DNA from: Microbacterium aurum
Lineage (GTDB): Bacteria > Actinomycetota > Actinomycetes > Actinomycetales > Microbacteriaceae
Assembly (NCBI RefSeq): GCF_016907815.1
Contig: NZ_JAFBCQ010000001.1
Coordinates: 2,604,001 to 2,668,000 of the forward strand
DNA length: 64,000 bases
Direction of reading: 5' to 3'
Made by a program: the position numbers and the translations under genes. The notes beneath the pieces are model-generated. The model did not search any database. It had not been told where the DNA came from and saw only the letters and a list, made by a program, of their open reading frames with translations. Each line of letters opens with the position of its first letter. Positions within the stretch are counted from its first letter, which is position 1. Below, piece by piece: positions 34,074 to 42,766 of this stretch.

Positions 34074-34997
34074 ATGCCCGACCGTCTCATGCTGCTCGAC
34101 ACCGCGTCGCTCTACTTCCGCGCGTTCTACGGCGTACCCGACACCGTGCGCGCTCCCGACGGGACGCCGGTGAATGCGGCGCGGGGCCTGCTCGACATGA
34201 TCGCCAAGCTCGTGGCGACGTACGAGCCGACGCATCTGGTCGCGTGCTGGGACGACGACTGGCGCCCGCAGTGGCGCGTCGATCTCATCCCCAGCTACAA
34301 GACGCATCGCGTCGCCGAGGTCGTCGCCGCCGGTCCCGACGTGGAGGTCGTGCCCGATCCCCTCGAGGCCCAGGTTCCGCTCATCCGGGCAGAGCTCGGC
34401 GCCCTCGGCATTCCCATCGTGGGTGCCGCTGACCACGAGGCCGACGACGTCATCGGGTCACTCGCTGCCCAGTCCACCATGCCGGTCGACGTCGTCACGG
34501 GCGACCGCGACCTGTTCCAGCTCGTCGACGACGACCGCGGCGTCCGCGTCGTCTACACCGGACGCGGAATGAGCAACCTCGAACTGCTCGACGCAGCGGC
34601 CATCGTCGGACGGTACGGCGTGCTCCCCGAGCAGTACGCCGACTACGCCGTCATGCGCGGCGACGCCTCTGACGGGCTGCCGGGCGTCGCCGGCATCGGG
34701 GAGAAGACGGCCGCGAGCCTGCTCGCCGCGCACGGCGACCTGGCCGGCATCATCGCGGCGGCGGCATCCGGCACGGGGATGACCGCCGGCATCCGCGCGA
34801 AGATCCTCGCCGCGGCGGACTATCTCGCCGTCGCGCCCCGCGTCGTCGAGGTGGTGCGCGACCTGGACCTCGGCGAGATCGACGCGCGCATCCGGGCGAC
34901 GGATGCCGGTGAGCTCGACGCACTGGCCGAGCGCTGGGGTCTGGGTGCGTCCGCCGGCCGCGCGGCCGCCGCGCTCGCCGCCCGCGCCGACGCCTGA
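34074..34997 (+). CDS. Stand-alone 5'-3' exonuclease (PolA N-terminal-like)
   Basis: 307 aa. It resembles the 5'-nuclease domain of DNA polymerase I without a polymerase part. Motifs: LMLLDTASLYFRAFYGVPDT (first Asp), HLVACWDDDWRPQWR, ADHEADDVIGSLA and VVTGDRDLFQLVDD (acidic metal site), and the helix-hairpin-helix GDASDGLPGVAGIGEKTAASLLA. It likely removes RNA primers or flaps. The ATG lies six bases after TAGACT (34062-34067), so translation is probably leaderless. Actinobacteria often carry such an extra copy beside the true polA. Confidence 0.9.
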   Translation: MPDRLMLLDTASLYFRAFYGVPDTVRAPDGTPVNAARGLLDMIAKLVATYEPTHLVACWDDDWRPQWRVDLIPSYKTHRVAEVVAAGPDVEVVPDPLEAQVPLIRAELGALGIPIVGAADHEADDVIGSLAAQSTMPVDVVTGDRDLFQLVDDDRGVRVVYTGRGMSNLELLDAAAIVGRYGVLPEQYADYAVMRGDASDGLPGVAGIGEKTAASLLAAHGDLAGIIAAAASGTGMTAGIRAKILAAADYLAVAPRVVEVVRDLDLGEIDARIRATDAGELDALAERWGLGASAGRAAAALAARADA

Positions 34998-35004
34998 CCA
35001 TGCG

Positions 35005-35991
35005 TCAGCGCGCGAGCCACTCCCGCAGGCGCGCGAGCGGCCACGTCGTGACGATGCGCTCGACCGGGACGCCGAGGCGCTCGGCCCGCGCCGCGCCCTC
35101 GTCGATCAGCCCCAGCTGACCGGGCGCGTGCGCGTCGGAGTCGATCGAGAACAGGCATCCGCGCTCCAGTGCCAGCGCGATGAGGTCGTCGGGCGGGTCC
35201 TCGCGCTCCGGCCGGGAGTTGATCTCGACAGCGACCCGGTGCGCGGCGCACGCATCGAACACGGCGCCGGCATCGAACGTCGACGGCGGGCGCGTGCCCC
35301 GCGAGCCGGTGATGAGGCGCCCCGTGACGTGGCCGAGCACATCCACCTGACCGCTGGAGACCGCCGTCACGAGCCGGCGTGTCATCGGCGCCGCCTCCAT
35401 CCGCAGCTTCGAGTGCGCCGAAGCCACCACGACGTCGAGCGCCTGAAGCAGCTCAGGCTCCTGGTCGAGCTCGCCGCCGTCGAGGATGTCGACCTCGATT
35501 CCGCTCAACAGGGTGAAGCCGTCGTCGGAGTATGCCGGGATCTCCTCCAGCTGCGCCCGCAGCCGCTCCGGCGAGAGCCCGTTCGCCACCCGCAGCCGTG
35601 GTGAGTGGTCGGTGAGAGCGAGGTACTCGTGCCCCAGCCCGCGCGCCGCGGCCGCCATCTGCGCGATCGAGGTCATGCCGTCCGACCACTCGGAGTGGCA
35701 GTGCAGGTCTCCCCGCAGTGCCGACCGCAGTGCCGACCGCGCGGGGGCGTAGCGTTCGCGGAGTTCCACGAGGTAACGCGGCACCTGTCCCGCCAGCGCC
35801 TCCTGGATGACCGCGAACGACGAATCGCCGATCCCCTTGCGCCGACGCAGGCCCGCGGCATCCGCCCGCTCCGCCGGGGTCAGCCGCTCGACGACGGCGG
35901 CGGCGGTGCGGAAGGCGGACGAACGATATCGCGACGCCCGCTCGCGTTCGAGCAGGGTCGCGATCTCCAGGAGCGCGTCGACGGGATCCAC
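35005..35991 (-). CDS. PHP-domain metal-dependent hydrolase
   Basis: 328 aa from GTG. An N-terminal helix-hairpin-helix-like region (about 1-75; ALLEIATLLERERASRYRSSAFRTAA, then LRRRKGIGDSSFAVI) precedes a PHP domain. Metal ligands are visible in GDLHCHSEWSDGMTS, YLALTDHSPRL, SGIEVDILDGG, VVASAHSKL, GHVTGRLI, and CLFSIDSDAHAPGQLG near the C-terminus. The layout matches the C-terminal part of family X polymerases (PolX) without the polymerase, suggesting a phosphoesterase or 3'-nuclease in repair. It is convergent with the exonuclease at 34074. Confidence 0.87.
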   Translation of the reverse strand: MDPVDALLEIATLLERERASRYRSSAFRTAAAVVERLTPAERADAAGLRRRKGIGDSSFAVIQEALAGQVPRYLVELRERYAPARSALRSALRGDLHCHSEWSDGMTSIAQMAAAARGLGHEYLALTDHSPRLRVANGLSPERLRAQLEEIPAYSDDGFTLLSGIEVDILDGGELDQEPELLQALDVVVASAHSKLRMEAAPMTRRLVTAVSSGQVDVLGHVTGRLITGSRGTRPPSTFDAGAVFDACAAHRVAVEINSRPEREDPPDDLIALALERGCLFSIDSDAHAPGQLGLIDEGAARAERLGVPVERIVTTWPLARLREWLAR

Positions 35992-36003
35992 GATGACGGA
36001 TGC

Positions 36004-36037
36004 CGGAGGGGCCTGCGCAATCGCGCAGGCCCCTCCG
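36004..36037 (-). terminator. Strong GC hairpin after the small membrane-protein gene
   Basis: Perfect 15-bp stem (cggaggggcctgcgc and its complement) with an AATC tetraloop at 36019-36022. It lies seven bases beyond the stop of the membrane-protein gene and just before the PHP gene on the same strand. Confidence 0.85.
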
Positions 36038-36043
36038 ATCGCG

Positions 36044-36538
36044 TTACGAGCGGGTGACGGCCGACCGGCGGACGATCACCGGCACGGCGGCCAGTCGGTT
36101 CAGCGCGAGACCGAAGAGGATCGACAGGATGCCGATGCCGATTGCGAATGCCGCGACACCGAACGAGACGACCGACGTGAACAGCGACGCGCGGAGGAAC
36201 GACGCGTTCATCATCGTCGCGCGCACCGGGTCGTCCTGCGGCAGCTCGGCGTAGGTCTTGCCGCCCGAGGCCTCGAGCGCGTGGTGCTGGATGATGTCGG
36301 CCTGCACGTAGGCGGTGAAGGGACCGGCGACGGTCTGACCCTGGAAGGCCATCGCGTCGTCGGGGACGGTGATGTTCTCGGCGCGCAGCTGGCTGGAGAC
36401 CATCACCCAGACGACGACGCCGACGACGATGAGGGCGATGCCGCCGAGGATGCCGAGAATGCCGGCGACCTTGACGACCCCCACCTTCTTCTGCGGGGGC
36501 TCGAGAGTGTCCGCGGTGGCGACGACTTCTTCTGACAT
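36044..36538 (-). CDS. Two-helix membrane protein of unknown function
   Basis: 164 aa with GGAAGG upstream of the ATG. A first transmembrane helix lies at about residues 20-48 (VAGILGILGGIALIVVGVVVWVM), an extracytoplasmic loop of about 75 residues follows (TVAGPFTAYVQADIIQHHAL, then TYAELPQDDP), and a second helix lies at about 122-150. No enzymatic motif is visible. Proteins of this kind are widespread in actinobacteria and sometimes mislabelled as dioxygenases. It is flanked by trpD upstream and a strong terminator downstream, so it is probably its own transcript. Confidence 0.8.
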   Translation of the reverse strand: MSEEVVATADTLEPPQKKVGVVKVAGILGILGGIALIVVGVVVWVMVSSQLRAENITVPDDAMAFQGQTVAGPFTAYVQADIIQHHALEASGGKTYAELPQDDPVRATMMNASFLRASLFTSVVSFGVAAFAIGIGILSILFGLALNRLAAVPVIVRRSAVTRS

Positions 36539-36631
36539 GGGGGGCGTTCCTTCCTGGAGCGGCTGTTGAGTTCAACGTAGCCGTCGCCGCGGAAGGCGCA
36601 CCAGAGGACGCGCCGGAGAGAACCCTAGTGG

Positions 36632-37693
36632 TCAGACCACGTCTGCGGAGGTGGCTTCCACCCAGGCCGCGAGCTTCGCCGCCGCCGCCCCGCTGTCGAT
36701 CGCCGCCGCCGCCGTGTCGCGCGCGCGTGCCAGGCGCTCGACGATGGGGAACTGCACCTGGGCGGCATCGCGGAACAGCTCGTACGACACGATGCCGGCG
36801 GCCGCGTTCAGCAGCACGATGTCCCGCACCGCCCCGGCTTCGCCGTCGAGCACGCGGTGGACGACCGCGGCGTTGTGCGCCGCGTCGCCGCCGAGCAGAT
36901 CGCCGATGTCGGCCAGCGGGATGCCGAGGTCACGCGGATCGAGGTCGTGCTCGTGGATGTCGCCGCGGCTGATCTCCCACACCCGGCTGTGCCCCGTCGT
37001 CGTCAGCTCGTCCAGACCGTCATCGCCGCGGAAGACGAGCGCCGTGGCGCCGCGGGTCTGGAACACCCCCGTGATGAGCGGCACGCGGTCGAGGTTCGCG
37101 ACGCCGACGGCGTTCGCCTCGGCCCGCGCGGGGTTGCACAGCGGCCCGAGGAAGTTGAAGACGGTGGGCACGCCGAGCTCGGCGCGCGTCGGTCCGGCGT
37201 GACGGAAGCCGGGGTGGAACGCGGACGCGAAGGCGAAGGTGATCCCGACCTCCGCGAGTACCTCAGCGACTCGCTCCGGCGACAGCGACAGATCGATGCC
37301 GAGCGCTCCGAGCACGTCGGAGGAGCCGGATGCCGAGCTGGCGGCCTTGTTGCCGTGCTTGACGACCGGGATGCCCGTCGCGGCGGCGACGATCGCCGAC
37401 ATCGTCGACACGTTCACCGTGCCGAAGCGATCGCCTCCGGTGCCGACGATGTCGAGCACCTCGGCCGGCACCGGGAGCGGCAGCGCTGCTTCGAGGATGG
37501 CGTCGCGGAAGCCGACGATCTCGTCGACCGTCTCGCCCTTCGCCCGCAGGGCGAGGAGGAACCCGGCCAGCTGCGATGGCGTCGCGTCGCCGCGCATCAC
37601 CTGCCGCATCGCCCACGTGGATTCGGACACGCTGAGGTCTCGTCGATCGAGCACCGCGGTGAGGATCTCGGGCCAGGAATAGAGCTCCGCCAT
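36632..37693 (-). CDS. trpD: Anthranilate phosphoribosyltransferase
   Basis: 353 aa from the ATG at 37693; a longer reading to 37798 is less likely. It joins anthranilate and PRPP in tryptophan synthesis. The phosphate-binding VLDIVGTGGDRFGTVNVSTM, the lysine in PVVKHGNKAASSASGSSDVL, and the anthranilate-site arginine region FHPGFRHAGPTRAELG with FNFLGPLCNPA are all intact. No other trp gene is nearby. It is divergent from ctaE; adjacency of trpD with ctaE-qcrCAB is common in this group. TAGGAT lies eight bases before the ATG. Confidence 0.95.
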   Translation of the reverse strand: MAELYSWPEILTAVLDRRDLSVSESTWAMRQVMRGDATPSQLAGFLLALRAKGETVDEIVGFRDAILEAALPLPVPAEVLDIVGTGGDRFGTVNVSTMSAIVAAATGIPVVKHGNKAASSASGSSDVLGALGIDLSLSPERVAEVLAEVGITFAFASAFHPGFRHAGPTRAELGVPTVFNFLGPLCNPARAEANAVGVANLDRVPLITGVFQTRGATALVFRGDDGLDELTTTGHSRVWEISRGDIHEHDLDPRDLGIPLADIGDLLGGDAAHNAAVVHRVLDGEAGAVRDIVLLNAAAGIVSYELFRDAAQVQFPIVERLARARDTAAAAIDSGAAAAKLAAWVEATSADVV

Positions 37694-37845
37694 GAGCGTC
37701 GATCCTATCGGGAGTTGCTCGGCGAACTCCCGGCGCTCACACGGCCTGCTCCGATCCCTCCGAAAGTGGAATGCGGACGATGGAATTGTCGGCCGCACCT
37801 TCAGTGATGCGAAAACCTGGCGCCGAATCCGCCATAATGGGGAGC

Positions 37846-38481
37846 GTGACGACCTCTTCAGCGACCTATTCCCAAGCCTTGCGCTCCGTCAAGCGGCCGG
37901 ATCCGGTCGCCGTCGGCACCATCGTCTGGCTCGGCAGCGAGGTCATGTTCTTCGCGGGCCTGTTCGCGATCTACTTCACGCTGCGCAACGCCTCCCCCGA
38001 GCTGTGGGCAGAGCGCACCGAGCTGCTGAACATCCCGTTCGCCGCCGTGAACACCGTCATCCTGATCCTGTCGTCGTTCACGGCCCAGGCCGGCGTGTTC
38101 GCCGCCGAGCGCTTCCAGCCCTACCGTCGCGGCTCGTTCTGGCAGTTCCGCCAGTGGGGCATGGTCGAGTGGTTCTACCTGAGCTTCATCATGGGCGCCG
38201 TCTTCGTCTCCGGCCAGGTGTGGGAGTACGCGACGCTCGTCGCGGAAGGCATGCCCATCAGCGCGGACTCGTACGCCTCGGCGTTCTACATCACCACCGG
38301 CTTCCACGCGCTGCACGTCACCGCCGGCCTCATCGCGTTCCTGCTCGTCATCGGTCGCGCCTTCGCCGTCAAGAACTTCGGCCGCAAGGAGATGACCTCG
38401 GCGATCGTCGTGTCCTACTACTGGCACTTCGTCGACGTCGTGTGGATCGTCCTGTTCGCCGTCATCTACTTCGTCAAGTGA
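37846..38481 (+). CDS. ctaE: Cytochrome c oxidase subunit III
   Basis: 211 aa from the GTG at 37846, placed by a CATAAT hexamer (37833-37838) seven bases upstream and by alignment of the start with other CtaE proteins; earlier in-frame ATGs exist at 37771 and 37837. Five transmembrane helices, with [21 protein letters not shown] near the start, [15 protein letters not shown] in helix IV, and [19 protein letters not shown] closing the protein. It stabilises proton pumping by subunit I in the aa3 oxidase. It is the first gene of ctaE-qcrC-qcrA-qcrB, which builds the bc1-aa3 supercomplex. Confidence 0.96.
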   Translation: MTTSSATYSQALRSVKRPDPVAVGTIVWLGSEVMFFAGLFAIYFTLRNASPELWAERTELLNIPFAAVNTVILILSSFTAQAGVFAAERFQPYRRGSFWQFRQWGMVEWFYLSFIMGAVFVSGQVWEYATLVAEGMPISADSYASAFYITTGFHALHVTAGLIAFLLVIGRAFAVKNFGRKEMTSAIVVSYYWHFVDVVWIVLFAVIYFVK

Positions 38482-38501
38482 GAGCGGAGCTGAATACCTC
38501 C

Positions 38502-39302
38502 ATGGCACCCAAGAACTCGCGCCCCAAGGCCGGCCGCCGCAGCAAGTGGGCCGCAGCCGCCCTCATCGGCATCGGCCTGCTCGTCACGGGGGGCGTCTAC
38601 GCCGGCGCCTCCGCCGCCATGGCGGCCACCGAGCCGACCACGGCATCCAGCGCCCTCACCGTCGAAGACGGCAAGAAGCTCTTCCAGGCCAACTGCGCCA
38701 CCTGTCACGGGATGAACCTGGAGGGCACCGCCGACGGCCCGTCGCTGTACGGCGTGGGCGAGCTGGCGGTGGAGTTCCAGATGTCCACCGGCCGCATGCC
38801 GCTGCAGATGCAGGGCCCGCAGGCGCCGCAGAAGCCCGTGCAGTTCACCGAGGACCAGATCAAGGCGATCGCCGCCTGGGTGCAGTCTGTTTCCCCCGGT
38901 CCGACCTACCCGCCGGCGGAGATCATCGACGGCAAGGGCGACGTGGCCAACGGTGCCGAGCTCTTCCGCATCAACTGCGCGATGTGCCACAACGTCGCCG
39001 CCGCCGGTGGTGCGCTGACCGAGGGCAAGTACGCGCCCGCCCTGACCAACACCAGCGCCCTGCACATGTACGCGGCGATGGTCACCGGCCCGCAGAACAT
39101 GCCGGTCTTCAACGACATGACCCTCACCCCCGAGGAGAAGCGCGACATCATCTCGGCGCTGCTCTACCTGCAGGAGAACGAGTCTCCCGGCGGCTTCTCG
39201 CTCGGCTCGCTCGGCCCGGTCTCCGAGGGTCTGTTCATCTGGATCTTCGGCATCGGATCGCTCATCGGCCTCACCGTGTGGATCACGGCGAAGTCGAACT
39301 GA
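38502..39302 (+). CDS. qcrC: Cytochrome bc1 complex di-haem cytochrome c subunit
   Basis: 266 aa. N-terminal hydrophobic segment (about residues 15-40), then two cytochrome c domains with haem-binding CATCH (in FQANCATCHGMN) and CAMCH (in FRINCAMCHNVA), and a C-terminal transmembrane anchor (EGLFIWIFGIGSLIGLTVWI). Actinobacterial QcrC has two haems in place of separate cytochromes c1 and c, passing electrons from the Rieske centre straight to the CuA site of CtaC. Axial methionines may lie in STGRMPLQMQ and GPQNMPVF. Twenty bases follow ctaE. Confidence 0.96.
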   Translation: MAPKNSRPKAGRRSKWAAAALIGIGLLVTGGVYAGASAAMAATEPTTASSALTVEDGKKLFQANCATCHGMNLEGTADGPSLYGVGELAVEFQMSTGRMPLQMQGPQAPQKPVQFTEDQIKAIAAWVQSVSPGPTYPPAEIIDGKGDVANGAELFRINCAMCHNVAAAGGALTEGKYAPALTNTSALHMYAAMVTGPQNMPVFNDMTLTPEEKRDIISALLYLQENESPGGFSLGSLGPVSEGLFIWIFGIGSLIGLTVWITAKSN

Positions 39303-39363
39303 CCGGGCACGCCGACCCAAAGAATCTGTGGTTATCGGAACTGACGTAGGAAACGGACGCACC

Positions 39364-40443
39364 ATGGCACACGAGGAAGACGCGCTCGAGCACGAGAGGG
39401 CGTCATGGAAGCCCTCCCCCGGGCTCGCCGTCGCCGTTCCCGACCCCGTGCACAACCCGGGCCTCCCGCCGCACCGGGAGCGCATCACGGACAAGGACCC
39501 GGCCGCCATGAAGCGCGCCGTCCGCACGGTCTACACGCTGTTCTACCTCTCGCTGGCCGGCAGCATCTGGGCGATCGCCGCCTACATGCTCTTCCCCATC
39601 GAGAGCGGCCGGATCGTCGACATCCGACACAACAACCTGTTCATCGGCCTCGGCATCGGTCTCGCCCTGCTGGCCATCGGCATCGGTGCGATCCACTGGT
39701 CCAAGGCCATCATGAGCGACAAGGAGTTCATCGAGCCGCGGCATGCCACCCGTGGTCGCGACACGACGCGTGAGGCGGCCGTCCAGGTCTTCCGCGACGC
39801 CAACGAGGAGTCCGGCTTCGGTCGCCGCACGGCCATCCGCGGTTCGCTGATCGCCGCGCTCGTCGCGTCGATCCTCCCCGGCATCACCCTCTTCCGCGGT
39901 CTGGCCCCCCACAGCAGCGAGGCCAACCCGATCGCGGGCGACCCGGTCGCGCTCCTCAGCCACACCATGTGGAAGAAGGGTGAGCGCCTTGCGCACGACC
40001 CCAGCGGTAGGCCCATCCGCGCCGCGGATCTGACGCTCGGCTCCGCCGTGCACGTCATCCCGGAGTCGCTCGCCGAGCTCAGCCACCACGACGGCTACCT
40101 CGAGGAGAAGGCGAAGGCGATCGTCCTGCTGATGCGCCTGCTCCCCGAGCAGCTGCCGGCCGACCAGAACAAGCTGGAGTGGTCCTACAACGGCATCGTG
40201 GCCTACTCCAAGGTGTGCACGCACGTCGGCTGCCCCGTCGCCCTGTACGAGCAGCAGACCCACCACCTCCTCTGCCCCTGCCACCAGTCGCAGTTCGACG
40301 TGTCGCGCTCGGCTGCGGTCATCTTCGGTCCGGCCGCGCGGCCGCTGCCGCAGCTGCCCATCACCGTCGACGACGAGGGCTACCTCATCGCGCAGAGCGA
40401 CTTCACCGAACCTGTCGGCCCGAGCTTCTGGGAGCGCCATTGA
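39364..40443 (+). CDS. qcrA: Cytochrome bc1 complex Rieske iron-sulfur subunit
   Basis: 359 aa. Three transmembrane helices: about residues 57-76, 90-110 and 160-180, the actinobacterial arrangement. The Rieske [2Fe-2S] ligands are in KVCTHVGCPV and LLCPCHQSQFD, with the cluster loop ending FGPAARPLPQLPI. It takes electrons from quinol and passes them to QcrC. ATG at 39364. Its stop overlaps the TTG of qcrB. A twin-arginine-like pattern (FGRRTAIRGSLI) precedes the third helix, as in related proteins whose last helix is Tat-inserted. Confidence 0.95.
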   Translation: MAHEEDALEHERASWKPSPGLAVAVPDPVHNPGLPPHRERITDKDPAAMKRAVRTVYTLFYLSLAGSIWAIAAYMLFPIESGRIVDIRHNNLFIGLGIGLALLAIGIGAIHWSKAIMSDKEFIEPRHATRGRDTTREAAVQVFRDANEESGFGRRTAIRGSLIAALVASILPGITLFRGLAPHSSEANPIAGDPVALLSHTMWKKGERLAHDPSGRPIRAADLTLGSAVHVIPESLAELSHHDGYLEEKAKAIVLLMRLLPEQLPADQNKLEWSYNGIVAYSKVCTHVGCPVALYEQQTHHLLCPCHQSQFDVSRSAAVIFGPAARPLPQLPITVDDEGYLIAQSDFTEPVGPSFWERH

Positions 40444-42257
40444 GCACCGCGACTGTCACCGAGACAGGACCTGACACCGCCGCCGGCGCGAAGACCTCCG
40501 AGAAGCCCCTCGGCGGCCGGTTCGTCGCGGGCGCCGCGAACTACATCGACGAGCGCACCAGCATCTCCGGCTTCGTCAAGGAGCTGGGCCGGAAGATCTT
40601 CCCCGACCACTGGTCGTTCATGCTCGGCGAGATCGCCCTGTGGAGCTTCGTCGTCGTCCTGCTGTCCGGCACGTTCCTGACGTTCTTCTTCCAGGCGTCC
40701 ATGGTCGAGACGCACTACGCCGGCGCGTACCTGCCGCTGCGCGGCGTGGAGATGTCCGCGGCCCTCGACTCGACGCTGCGGATCTCCTTCGACATCCGCG
40801 GCGGACTGCTCGTGCGCCAGATCCACCACTGGGCCGCGCTCGTGTTCGTCGCCGGCATCGGCGTGCACATGCTGCGCGTGTTCTTCACCGGCGCGTTCCG
40901 CAAGCCGCGCGAGCTCAACTGGGTGATCGGCTTCGTCCTGTTCATCCTCGCGATGGCGGAGGGCTTCACCGGCTACTCCCTGCCCGACGACCTGCTCTCC
41001 GGCAACGGTCTGCGCATCATCGACGGCATGATCAAGGGCATCCCGCTGATCGGCACCTGGACCTCGTTCCTCCTCTTCGGCGGCGAGTTCCCCGGCACGC
41101 AGATCGTGGGACGCCTGTACACGCTGCACATCCTGCTGCTGCCGGCGATCCTGGTGGCGCTGCTCGCGGTGCACCTGATGCTGATGATCGTCAACAAGCA
41201 CACGCAGTTCGCCGGCCCCGGCCGCACGAACAGCAACGTCGTGGGCTACCCGATGATGCCGGTGTACATGTCCAAGATGGGCGGCTTCTTCTTCATCACG
41301 TTCGGTGTGATCGTGTTGATCGCGTCGCTGTTCACGATCAACCCGATCTGGAACTACGGCCCGTACGACCCGTCTCCGGTTTCCGCGGGCACCCAGCCCG
41401 ACTGGTACATCGGCTTCGCCGACGGCGCGCTGCGTCTCGTGCCGCCGCACCTGGAGTTCGTGCTGTGGGACCGCACGTGGTCGTTCAACATCCTCATCCC
41501 GCTGCTGGTGCTCGGCCTGTTCATCGTGCTCGTCGCGATCTACCCCTTCATCGAGGCGTGGATCACCGGCGACAAGCGGGAGCACCACATCGCCCAGCGT
41601 CCGCGCAACGCGGCGACCCGCACGGCGATCGGCGCAGCCGGTGTGACCTTCTACGCCGTCCTGTGGGCCGCGGCATCCTCCGACATCATCGCGACCCACT
41701 TCTGGCTCACGATGGAAGGCGTCATCCACACCCTGCAGGCGCTGCTGTTCGTGGGTCCCGTGCTCGCGTACTTCATCACGAAGCGCATCTGCCTGGCCCT
41801 GCAGAAGAAGGATCGCGAGATCGCACTGCACGGCTACGAGTCGGGACGCATCGTCCGCCTGCCCGGTGGCGAGTACATCGAGGTTCACCAGCCCGTCGAC
41901 CAGTACGAGGTCGTCAAGCTCGTCGACTTCGAGACCAACGAGCCGCTCGTGGTGCGCCCCAACGACAAGGGCCGGATCCCGTGGCACGAGAACCTCCGCG
42001 CGTCGATCTCGCGCTGGTTCTTCGAGGACCGACTGTCGCCGGTGACGCAGGCCGAGCTCGAGGCGGCCCGTGCGCACCAGCACCACACGCTGGACCACGT
42101 CACCGAAGAAGAGGATGCCGAGATCCAGGGCATGCACGAGCGCGCTGGTGTGCCGGATGCCCCGCATCACCCCATCGACGACGGCCACAACAGTGAGACG
42201 GCGAACCGCCCGTCGAACGTGATCATCCCGGATGAGGACGGCAGCGCGAAGCGCTGA
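40440..42257 (+). CDS. qcrB: Cytochrome bc1 complex cytochrome b subunit
   Basis: 605 aa from a TTG that overlaps the qcrA stop (TTGA), with GGGAG upstream. It holds haems bL and bH and both quinone sites. Paired haem-ligand His residues are in RQIHHWAALVFVAGIGVHML and YTLHILLLPAILVALLAVHL. GFTGYSLPDDLLSGNGL and the PEWY-equivalent QPDWYIGF frame the Qo site. A cytosolic tail of about 110 residues beyond the last helix is acidic and His-rich, as in other actinobacterial QcrB. It is the last gene before a strong hairpin at 42275. Confidence 0.95.
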   Translation: MSTATVTETGPDTAAGAKTSEKPLGGRFVAGAANYIDERTSISGFVKELGRKIFPDHWSFMLGEIALWSFVVVLLSGTFLTFFFQASMVETHYAGAYLPLRGVEMSAALDSTLRISFDIRGGLLVRQIHHWAALVFVAGIGVHMLRVFFTGAFRKPRELNWVIGFVLFILAMAEGFTGYSLPDDLLSGNGLRIIDGMIKGIPLIGTWTSFLLFGGEFPGTQIVGRLYTLHILLLPAILVALLAVHLMLMIVNKHTQFAGPGRTNSNVVGYPMMPVYMSKMGGFFFITFGVIVLIASLFTINPIWNYGPYDPSPVSAGTQPDWYIGFADGALRLVPPHLEFVLWDRTWSFNILIPLLVLGLFIVLVAIYPFIEAWITGDKREHHIAQRPRNAATRTAIGAAGVTFYAVLWAAASSDIIATHFWLTMEGVIHTLQALLFVGPVLAYFITKRICLALQKKDREIALHGYESGRIVRLPGGEYIEVHQPVDQYEVVKLVDFETNEPLVVRPNDKGRIPWHENLRASISRWFFEDRLSPVTQAELEAARAHQHHTLDHVTEEEDAEIQGMHERAGVPDAPHHPIDDGHNSETANRPSNVIIPDEDGSAKR

Positions 42258-42274
42258 GGCCGGATCTGGCAGGC

Positions 42275-42314
42275 AAGCGGCGAGGAGTGACCGTCACGGT
42301 CCTCCTCGCCGCTT
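42275..42314 (+). terminator. Terminator of the ctaE-qcrCAB unit
   Basis: 13-bp perfect arms (aagcggcgaggag at 42275-42287 and its complement at 42302-42314), with an inner accgt/acggt stem. It follows the qcrB stop by 17 bases and precedes the rhodanese promoter. Confidence 0.8.
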
Positions 42315-42337
42315 CGTCGTTGTCGTAGCGTGAGGTC

Positions 42338-42766
42338 ATGCCCGACGCCCTCGCCTACTTCTCCGCCAAACTCGACCACGAGTCCGACCCGTCCGACGTC
42401 TATGCCGCCCAGCGCGCCGGCGAAGACGTCGTCCTCGTCGACGTCCGCAGCGACGACGCGTGGGCGCAGGGGCACGCGCGCGGCGCGGTCCACATGCCCT
42501 ACCGCGACATCGCCACCCGTGCACCGCGCGAGATCGACCGATCGGCCACGGTGGTCGTCTACTGCTGGAGCCCGGGCTGCAACGCCGGAGCCAAGGGCGC
42601 GATCGAGTTCGCCCGGCTCGGGTACGCCGTCAAGGAGATGATCGGCGGCTACGAGTACTGGGTGCGGGAAGGCCTGCCGACCGAGAACGCCACCGGCCCC
42701 CTCCCCCGCGTCTTTGACCCGCAGGTGATGGTCGTCGCGAGCAGAGCTGACCGCGGCGGTCCCTGA
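42338..42766 (+). CDS. Rhodanese-like domain protein
   Basis: 142 aa, single rhodanese domain. DVVLVDVRSDDAWAQGHARG and AVHMPYRDI are the typical opening. The active-site loop is VVYCWSPGCNAGAKGA with the catalytic Cys at about residue 76, and GYAVKEMIGGYEYWVREGLP follows. It may carry persulfide sulfur; the partner is unknown. TAGCGT (42326-42331) lies six bases before the ATG, suggesting a leaderless mRNA. The last bases (CCTGA, containing the TGA stop) are the 5-bp target duplication of the adjacent insertion sequence, so the stop is preserved. Confidence 0.88.
   Translation: MPDALAYFSAKLDHESDPSDVYAAQRAGEDVVLVDVRSDDAWAQGHARGAVHMPYRDIATRAPREIDRSATVVVYCWSPGCNAGAKGAIEFARLGYAVKEMIGGYEYWVREGLPTENATGPLPRVFDPQVMVVASRADRGGP
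42716..42757 (+). repeat. Left copy of an imperfect duplicated tract flanking the IS site
   Basis: The 3' end of the rhodanese gene contains gacccgcaggtgatggtcgt and, further on, gcagagctgaccgcgg. The same pattern recurs at 44435-44489 beyond the insertion sequence. The exact shared core is caggtgatggtcgt (42722-42735 and 44441-44454). Confidence 0.6.
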